NCBI GenBank assembly: GCA_041166365.1
Contig: JBEEFX010000051.1
Span: forward strand, 1-10,538
DNA length: 10,538 nucleotides
Source: DASUCS01 sp041166365
Lineage (GTDB): Bacteria > Actinomycetota > Acidimicrobiia > Acidimicrobiales > JACDCH01
Direction: 5' to 3'
The position numbers and the translations under genes are program-made. This document shows, in pieces, positions 5,905 through 10,538 of the stretch. Positions within the stretch are counted from its first letter, which is position 1. Each line of letters opens with the position of its first letter. The notes under the pieces are model-generated. The model saw only the letters and a program-made list of their open reading frames with translations. It did not search any database and was not told where the DNA came from.

Positions 5905-6815
5905 AGCGCTTCCTCGCCATCACGGCCTCGGTCGTGATGATCTGCGTCGCCATCGTCATCCGGTCGAGCATCGACGACCGCGGCGGATCGGCCGCGAAGA
6001 AGCCGTCTTCCGGCCAAGTCACCATCGCCTGCGTCACCGAGCTGGCCGAGCAATGCGGAGGCTTGCCGGGCATCATCGTCCAGGTCGAGGACGCCGCGGT
6101 CACGGCCAAGAAGATCGCCGCCGGAACCGCGCACATCGACGGCTGGGTCACGTTCGACCCGTGGCCCGAGATCGCCAACGAGCTCGCGCGGGCAAAGGTC
6201 ACCGGCAAGAGCGCGCGACTGGTGGCATCACGACTCGTCATCGCCATGGTGGCCGAGCGGGAATCGGCGCTCGCTCCGACGTGCGGCGGCGCGGTCAACT
6301 GGAAATGCCTCGGCCAAGCGATCGGCAAGCAGTGGACCGAGGTCGGTGGTCGCGCCGACTGGGGCACGGTCAAGGCGGGCTCGCCGGCAGCTTCGTCCGG
6401 TCTCGGACTGCTCCTCCTCGGCAATGCCGCCAGCGGCTACTTCGGCAACGCCGACTTCGCGACGAACGACTTCGACACCGACCCCGGCTTCAACTTCTGG
6501 CGGTCGAACGTGACCTCGACGCCGGCATCGTTCTCCGAGTTCATCTTGAAGTTTCCTGCCGCGTTCTCCGCCGTCGGGACGACGGACCGCGAGGTGCAGG
6601 CCGGTAAAGGGTCCCGCGACGTCGCGCTCCTCACTCCCGACCCGGCTGCGTCGGCGGTCGTGGTGCTCGCCGAGGTCGACGACCAGCGCGCCCTCGATCT
6701 CGCGGATGACCTGACGGCGTTGCTGAAGCAGGCCGGCTGGATGCCCGATCCTCCCGATGCCACCGGGCTGCCGAATCCCGGCGTGTTGCTCGCGCTGAGC
6801 GGTCTTGCGGGATGA
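5901..6815 (+). CDS. Membrane-anchored substrate-binding-like protein (periplasmic-binding fold, unknown ligand)
   Basis: The protein has 304 residues. MKRF plus a hydrophobic stretch (5-20) gives an uncleaved anchor or signal peptide; there is no lipobox Cys. The rest should be extracytoplasmic. QVTIACVTELA (39-49) looks like the first strand of a type 2 periplasmic-binding fold, followed by GWVTFDPWPEI (81-91). NWKCLGQAIGKQW (133-145) and KAGSPAASSGLGLLLLG (158-174) resemble the region around KTNPNFSTSGLNALI in the next protein, suggesting related domains. Four Cys (44, 52, 128, 136) could form two local disulfides. No permease or transporter ATPase is nearby, so a transport role is not supported. 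The GTG start overlaps the AAA+ stop (GTGA), implying translational coupling. The fold assignment is by pattern and the ligand is unknown. It is likely a partner of its neighbours on both sides. Confidence 0.72.
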   Translation: MKRFLAITASVVMICVAIVIRSSIDDRGGSAAKKPSSGQVTIACVTELAEQCGGLPGIIVQVEDAAVTAKKIAAGTAHIDGWVTFDPWPEIANELARAKVTGKSARLVASRLVIAMVAERESALAPTCGGAVNWKCLGQAIGKQWTEVGGRADWGTVKAGSPAASSGLGLLLLGNAASGYFGNADFATNDFDTDPGFNFWRSNVTSTPASFSEFILKFPAAFSAVGTTDREVQAGKGSRDVALLTPDPAASAVVVLAEVDDQRALDLADDLTALLKQAGWMPDPPDATGLPNPGVLLALSGLAG

Positions 6816-6822
6816 TGGGCCG

Positions 6823-8643
6823 ATGACCAGACGGTGGTGGGCGGTGGTCTGTCTGGCGAGCCTCGTCGCGGCCGCCTGCACGGAGGCCAAGCCGCCGTCG
6901 ACGACGGACCAGGGGCTGGGTGATCCGGGCAGCTGCGTCGTGGTGGACATGGCGTCTTCACCCGAGAAGATCGATCTCATGAACGCGCTGGCCAAGGCGT
7001 TCAACGGCAGCAAGCTGGCCAAGCTCGGCGACGACTGCATCTTCGTGCGCCCGCAGAAGAAGTCGTCCGGTGGGGCCGCCCAGTTGCTGTCCACGAACTG
7101 GGATGAGTCCATCGACGGGCCACGCCCGGTGGTGTGGTCCCCCGCCGCGAGCGCGTGGGGACAAGTCGTCAACCAGCGAAGGATCGACGGGGGCCAGCAG
7201 GCCATCGTCGGAACCGGCAATCCGTTCATGGTCACACCGCTCGTCATCGCCATGCCGAAGCCGATGGCCGATGCGCTGGGGTATCCGGCGAAGCCGGTCG
7301 GCTGGGCCGACATCCTGAACCTCGCGAAGGATCCGAACGGATGGGCCGCGATCGGCCGTCCCGAGTTCGGCCCGTTCAAGCTCGGCAAGACCAATCCGAA
7401 CTTCTCGACGAGCGGCCTCAACGCGCTCATCGCGCAGACCTACGCCGCCAGCGGCAAGACCAGCGGACTCTCGGCGGAAGACCTCGAGAAGCCGGAGGTG
7501 GTGTCCTTCGGGACGAGCGTGGAGTCGGCCGTCGTGCACTACGGCGACACCACCCTCACCTTCCTGAACAACATGTACCGCGCTGACCAACGGAGCAGCG
7601 CGCTCAACTACGTGTCCGCCGTGGCCGTCGAAGAGAAGTCGGTGATCGACTACAACCAGGGCAACCCCGACGGCATCCTCGACCCGGGCGAGCAGCCGCG
7701 GCCACCCAAGGTGCCGCTGGTCGCGATCTACCCGAAGGAGGGCACGCTCTTCTCCGACAGCCCGTACTTCATCCTCGACGCGCCGTGGGTGGACCAGAAG
7801 CAGAAGGACGCCGCGAAGATCTTCGAGAGCTTCGTCGCTCAACCCGAGAACCAGCAGCAAGTGCTGCGCTACGGGTTCCGTCCCGGCATCACCGCCGTAC
7901 CCGTCGCCGAGCCGATCACCCCGGCGAACGGAGTGGACCCGAACCAGCCGCAGACGCTGCTCGAAGTGCCCCAGCCTCGAGTGCTGACGGCCCTGCTCGA
8001 CAAGTGGGCCAGGCAGCGCAAGAAGGCGCGGGTGACCCTGGTGCTGGACGTGTCCGGGTCGATGGGTGACAGCGCCGATCCCAAGAACCCGGACGCCGGC
8101 ACGAAGCTCGACCTCGCGAAACAAGCGATTCGCGACGCCGTCGGACTGTTCAGCCCGGACGACGACATCTCGTTCGTGATCTTCTCGACCGGCCTCGGCC
8201 CTCAGCAGGACCAGAAGGTTCTCGAAGTCGTGCCCACGGGCCGCGTCGCCGATGTGGGCGAACGACTGCGATCGGCCGTCGCCGCCTTGTCGCCGATCAA
8301 CGACACGCCGCTGTACGACGTGACGAAGCAGACCTATCAGACCGCCGTCGCGCAGTTCGACCCGACGCGCATCAACGCGGTCGTGCTCCTCACGGACGGC
8401 CGGAACGACGACGACGAGCCCGACGACGACCAACGCCAGCTCCAAGACCTGCTGAGCGCGCTGCGTGCCGGGAACGAGGGCCAGGCCAGCCACGCGGTGA
8501 GGGTGTTCCCGATCGCCTACGGTGCCGACGCCGACGCCGACACTCTCAAGGCCATCGCCGACGCCAGCAGCAGCGCGGTCTACAAGGCGACGGACCCGAA
8601 GACGATCTCCCAAGTCCTCAACGCGGTGATTTCCAACTTCTAG
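6823..8643 (+). CDS. Lipoprotein with substrate-binding domain fused to a von Willebrand factor A domain
   Basis: The protein has 606 residues from the ATG at 6823. An in-frame TTG at 6805 is also possible but would add MRDDGP before a normal signal peptide. MTRRWWAVVCLASLVAAAC ends at Cys19, a plausible lipidation site. Residues 36-360 form a substrate-binding-like domain with VVWSPAASAWGQ (103-114), WADILNLAK (161-169), KTNPNFSTSGLNAL (189-202) and FRPGI (352-356). Cys38 and Cys72 could pair. A linker leads to a VWA domain (about 402-600) with a complete MIDAS: Asp409, Ser411 and Ser413 in DVSGSMG, Thr495 in NDTPLYD, and Asp525 in LLTDGRND. VWA domains with an intact MIDAS bind a divalent metal and usually mediate protein-protein contact. 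The gene starts 7 nt after the preceding stop, with GGGA at 6809-6812. The fusion recurs in actinobacteria as far as I recall; its job is not known to me. Confidence 0.88.
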   Translation: MTRRWWAVVCLASLVAAACTEAKPPSTTDQGLGDPGSCVVVDMASSPEKIDLMNALAKAFNGSKLAKLGDDCIFVRPQKKSSGGAAQLLSTNWDESIDGPRPVVWSPAASAWGQVVNQRRIDGGQQAIVGTGNPFMVTPLVIAMPKPMADALGYPAKPVGWADILNLAKDPNGWAAIGRPEFGPFKLGKTNPNFSTSGLNALIAQTYAASGKTSGLSAEDLEKPEVVSFGTSVESAVVHYGDTTLTFLNNMYRADQRSSALNYVSAVAVEEKSVIDYNQGNPDGILDPGEQPRPPKVPLVAIYPKEGTLFSDSPYFILDAPWVDQKQKDAAKIFESFVAQPENQQQVLRYGFRPGITAVPVAEPITPANGVDPNQPQTLLEVPQPRVLTALLDKWARQRKKARVTLVLDVSGSMGDSADPKNPDAGTKLDLAKQAIRDAVGLFSPDDDISFVIFSTGLGPQQDQKVLEVVPTGRVADVGERLRSAVAALSPINDTPLYDVTKQTYQTAVAQFDPTRINAVVLLTDGRNDDDEPDDDQRQLQDLLSALRAGNEGQASHAVRVFPIAYGADADADTLKAIADASSSAVYKATDPKTISQVLNAVISNF

Positions 8644-8650
8644 GAGCGTC

Positions 8651-9466
8651 GTGGAGTACGAGCAGATCCGCAGCGAGCGCCGAGGTGAGGTGCAACTCGT
8701 GACGCTCGATCGCCCCGAACGACTGAACGCGTGGACACCGCGCATGGCCGAGGAGCTCGCCGACGCGTTCGAGTCCGCCAACCGCGACCCTGAGGTCGGC
8801 GCCATCGTGCTGACGGGAGCAGGGCGTGGTTTCTGCGCCGGCGCGGACATGGAAGCCACGTTCTCGGTGCGCATCGCCGGTGGCGACCCCGGTGCGAACA
8901 CGGCCGACGGTCAGGGCGGTATGCCGGCCGGCCTCGACTGGGTGAGGTCGTGTCGCGAATCGAAGCCGCTGATCGCTGCCGTCAACGGCGCCGCCGTCGG
9001 CATCGGCATGACGATGATCCTTCCGTTCGACGTGCTCCTCGCGTCCGAGCCGGCCCGGTTCGGCATGTTCTTCATCAAGGTCGGCCTGGTTCCGGAGCTG
9101 GCGTCGACGCAGCTCCTGGTGCAGCGCGTCGGTTACGGCCACGCGAGCGAGCTGTGCCTGTCCGGCCGGCTGTGGTCGTCGGCGGAAGCGCTGGCCGCCG
9201 GTCTGGTCGAGCGGGTCGTCGCCCCCGACGACCTCCTCGACGACGCGCTCGAGGTCGCGGCGGCGATCGCCGCCAACCCGGCACCTCAGCTCCAGATGAT
9301 CAAGCAGCTCCTGACGGCCAATGCCGTCGAAGGTGACCTCGACGAAGCACAACGCCGTGAGAGCGCGTTGCTGCGCGACTGCTGGAAGACGCCGGAGCAT
9401 GCCGAGGCCGTCGCCGCGTTCATGGAGAAGCGGCCGCCCAAATTCCCGCCCCGATCCTCGGCGTGA
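8651..9466 (+). CDS. Crotonase-superfamily protein (enoyl-CoA hydratase/isomerase-like)
   Basis: The protein has 271 residues and the crotonase fold. LDRPERLNAW (19-28) and GRGFCAGADM (58-67) form the first oxyanion-hole region; NGAAVGIGMTM (112-122) supplies the second. RFGMFFIKVGLVPELASTQL (136-155) is the active-site helix region, and MIKQLL (216-221) is the usual C-terminal helix motif. Compared from memory with mitochondrial enoyl-CoA hydratase, the two catalytic Glu (144 and 164 in rat) align with Thr121 and Phe141, so hydratase chemistry is doubtful. Glu149 in VPELAST sits where delta3-delta2-enoyl-CoA isomerases of the ECI2 type place their catalytic Glu (SPEGCSS), so an isomerase-like role is more likely. 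The GTG start has AGGAG at 8642-8646, overlapping the previous stop codon. The GTGA end overlaps the next gene. Link to the AAA+/VWA genes is by position only. Confidence 0.88.
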   Translation: MEYEQIRSERRGEVQLVTLDRPERLNAWTPRMAEELADAFESANRDPEVGAIVLTGAGRGFCAGADMEATFSVRIAGGDPGANTADGQGGMPAGLDWVRSCRESKPLIAAVNGAAVGIGMTMILPFDVLLASEPARFGMFFIKVGLVPELASTQLLVQRVGYGHASELCLSGRLWSSAEALAAGLVERVVAPDDLLDDALEVAAAIAANPAPQLQMIKQLLTANAVEGDLDEAQRRESALLRDCWKTPEHAEAVAAFMEKRPPKFPPRSSA

Positions 9467-10203
9467 GTCGTCGTTCGCTCCGCGATCGGTTCCTCACGCC
9501 GCAAGTGGCGCGCGCCATCATGTCGCCGTCAGGCATCCTGCTGGCCGGCGCCAGCGCGTCCGCCGCGATCCTCGTCGGCTTGCCCATCGCCGCCATCGTG
9601 GGTGCGGGCGCGGCGGCATGGGCGGCACGAGTGGCGGCTTCCGTCCCACGGGATGCGACCGACGCCCAGCACATCGATCCGTTCGCGCTGCAAGATCCTT
9701 GGCGGAGCTTCGTGCGTGCCGCGCAGCAATCGCGCCGGAGGTTCGATGAGGCTGTGCGGAGCGCCAAACCCGGGCCGATGCGCGAGCGCCTGACGGAGAT
9801 CGGCGGCCGCCTCGACGACGCCGTCAGCGAGTGCTGGCGGGTTGCCCGGCAGGGACAGGCGCTCGCCGACGCTCGGTCCAAGCTGGACACGAGAGACGCG
9901 CAGCGCGAACTCGCCAGCCTGGATCCGAATTCACCGTCGAACAGCGGGACGGCCGAGGCCCTTCAAGCGCAGATCGCGTCGGCCCAGCGACTCGAGGTGA
10001 CGACGAACGACGTCCGTGACCGCCTTCGCCTGCTCGACGCGCGCATGGACGAGGCCGTCGCCCGCGCCGTCGAGTTGTCCGTGGAGGGCGCGGACGCTGA
10101 CGTGCAAGGGCTCGGTAGCGACGTCGACGGGCTCGTCGGGGACATGGAAGCGCTGCGGCAGGGGCTCGAGGAGACCGAAGAAGCCGAACCAGAGGTGTCG
10201 TGA
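9463..10203 (+). CDS. Unknown membrane-associated protein with a long helical C-terminal region
   Basis: I do not recognise this 246-residue protein. After a basic start (MSRRSLRDRF), residues 24-58 are a Gly/Ala-rich hydrophobic stretch with Pro41 in the middle, either one long membrane helix or a short hairpin. Residues 75-130 and 163-240 are predicted helical, with heptad-like spacing of Leu/Val/Ala (for example RLRLLDARMDEAVARAVEL, 187-205), so a coiled coil is plausible. A Ser/Pro/Asn break (153-162) separates the two. The C-terminus is very acidic (EETEEAEPEVS). There is no catalytic motif. Its GTG overlaps the crotonase stop by 4 nt, and its own stop overlaps the murJ start by 4 nt, so it is translated in step with murJ. 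That coupling hints at a cell-envelope role, but this is inference only. Confidence 0.75.
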   Translation: MSRRSLRDRFLTPQVARAIMSPSGILLAGASASAAILVGLPIAAIVGAGAAAWAARVAASVPRDATDAQHIDPFALQDPWRSFVRAAQQSRRRFDEAVRSAKPGPMRERLTEIGGRLDDAVSECWRVARQGQALADARSKLDTRDAQRELASLDPNSPSNSGTAEALQAQIASAQRLEVTTNDVRDRLRLLDARMDEAVARAVELSVEGADADVQGLGSDVDGLVGDMEALRQGLEETEEAEPEVS

Positions 10204-10538
10204 CCGACGTCCCGACCGACGACGAGGTGACGACCGGCGGCCTCATGCGGTCTTCGGCGGTCGTCGGCATCGGGACGGGACTCAGCCGCGTCACCGGGCT
10301 CTTCCGGACGATCGCGCTGACGTACGCGCTGGGAGGGGCGGCGCTGGCGGACGGCTACAACCTCGCGAACACGACCCCGAACATCGTCTACGACCTGCTG
10401 CTCGGTGGCGTCCTCTCCGCGACGCTCGTGCCGGTGTTCGTCGATCGCTTCGAACACGACGACGATGAAGGCGTCTCGGCGGTGGTCACGGTCACGGTGG
10501 CCGTACTGGTCGCGCTGACCGTCGTCGCGGTGGTGGCC
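10200..10538 (+). CDS. murJ: Lipid II flippase MurJ, N-terminal part (runs off the window)
   Basis: The GTG at 10200 overlaps the preceding TGA (GTGA) and has AGAGGT at 10191-10196 as a ribosome site; 113 codons remain open to the edge. After a short acidic cytoplasmic start, GLSRVTGLFRTIAL (27-40), ADGYNLANTTPNIVYDLL (50-67) and GGVLSATLVPVF (69-80) form the conserved first helices of MurJ/MviN, the MOP-superfamily flippase that moves lipid II across the membrane for peptidoglycan synthesis. Arg30, Arg36 and Asp51 align, from memory, with E. coli Arg18, Arg24 and Asp39. The position of E. coli Arg52 is Tyr64 here, which I believe is common in actinobacteria. A further membrane helix starts near residue 93. 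An in-frame GTG at 10227 is a less likely start. About three quarters or more of the protein is missing. Confidence 0.92.
   Translation, partial: MTDVPTDDEVTTGGLMRSSAVVGIGTGLSRVTGLFRTIALTYALGGAALADGYNLANTTPNIVYDLLLGGVLSATLVPVFVDRFEHDDDEGVSAVVTVTVAVLVALTVVAVVA

Noticed and set aside
6805..6822. An upstream TTG start for the VWA lipoprotein
   Set aside because: It would overlap the previous gene and put MRDDGP before a signal peptide that starts normally with MTRRWW at 6823.
8405..8541. GAC/GCCGAC repeats in the VWA gene (Asp-rich loop and an Ala-Asp triplet repeat)
   Set aside because: They stay in frame, encode acidic surface loops common in VWA domains of GC-rich bacteria, and are too short to suggest a functional DNA repeat.
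6958..8901. A 647-codon open frame on the minus strand opposite the VWA gene, longer than the VWA gene itself
   Set aside because: It is Arg/Val/Gly/His-rich low-complexity sequence with no family motif, and it lies exactly opposite a gene with clear domains. GC-rich third codon positions make such antisense frames common.

Overview
The window is GC-rich DNA with tightly packed genes, overlapping GTGA stop/start junctions and frequent GTG starts. Four genes that open transcription units have a TANNNT box 6-7 nt before the start codon and no leader. Together with a 2TM-type class III cyclase and a MurJ of actinobacterial flavour, this suggests an actinobacterium, possibly of the Acidimicrobiia. 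That placement is inference, because no rRNA or marker gene is present.

Layout. (1) Positions 1-269, minus strand: the N-terminal 89 codons of a MoxR-type AAA+ ATPase. (2) Positions 270-337: a divergent intergenic region with a perfect 24-bp palindrome and two facing -10 boxes. (3) Positions 338-2618, plus strand: a PLP-dependent lyase of the sphingosine-1-phosphate lyase type, followed after 7 nt by a membrane-anchored class III nucleotide cyclase. (4) Positions 2615-3850, minus strand: proA, whose stop codon overlaps the cyclase stop codon. (5) Positions 3851-3882: a 32-bp gap holding two divergent leaderless -10 boxes. (6) Positions 3883-10538, plus strand: seven genes with gaps of at most 7 nt or 4-nt overlaps. 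They are a GNAT acetyltransferase, a TerB-like/CbbX-type AAA+ ATPase, a membrane-anchored substrate-binding-like protein, a lipoprotein fusing a substrate-binding domain to a von Willebrand factor A domain, a crotonase-fold protein, an unknown membrane/coiled-coil protein, and the start of murJ, which runs off the window. No gene-free stretch exceeds 70 bp, and I see no tRNA, rRNA, CRISPR array, insertion sequence or phage signal.

The most interesting block is 4495-8643. A cytoplasmic AAA+ ATPase with a TerB-like N-terminus is translationally linked to two extracytoplasmic proteins with related substrate-binding folds, one of which carries an intact VWA metal site (MIDAS). AAA+/VWA pairing recalls MoxR-VWA and Ter-type systems, but here the VWA partner lies outside the membrane, fused to a solute-binding fold. 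The function is unknown. It could be a sensing or envelope-assembly system. Basic metabolism (proA) and cell-wall lipid II export (murJ) surround it, so the region looks chromosomal rather than recently acquired.
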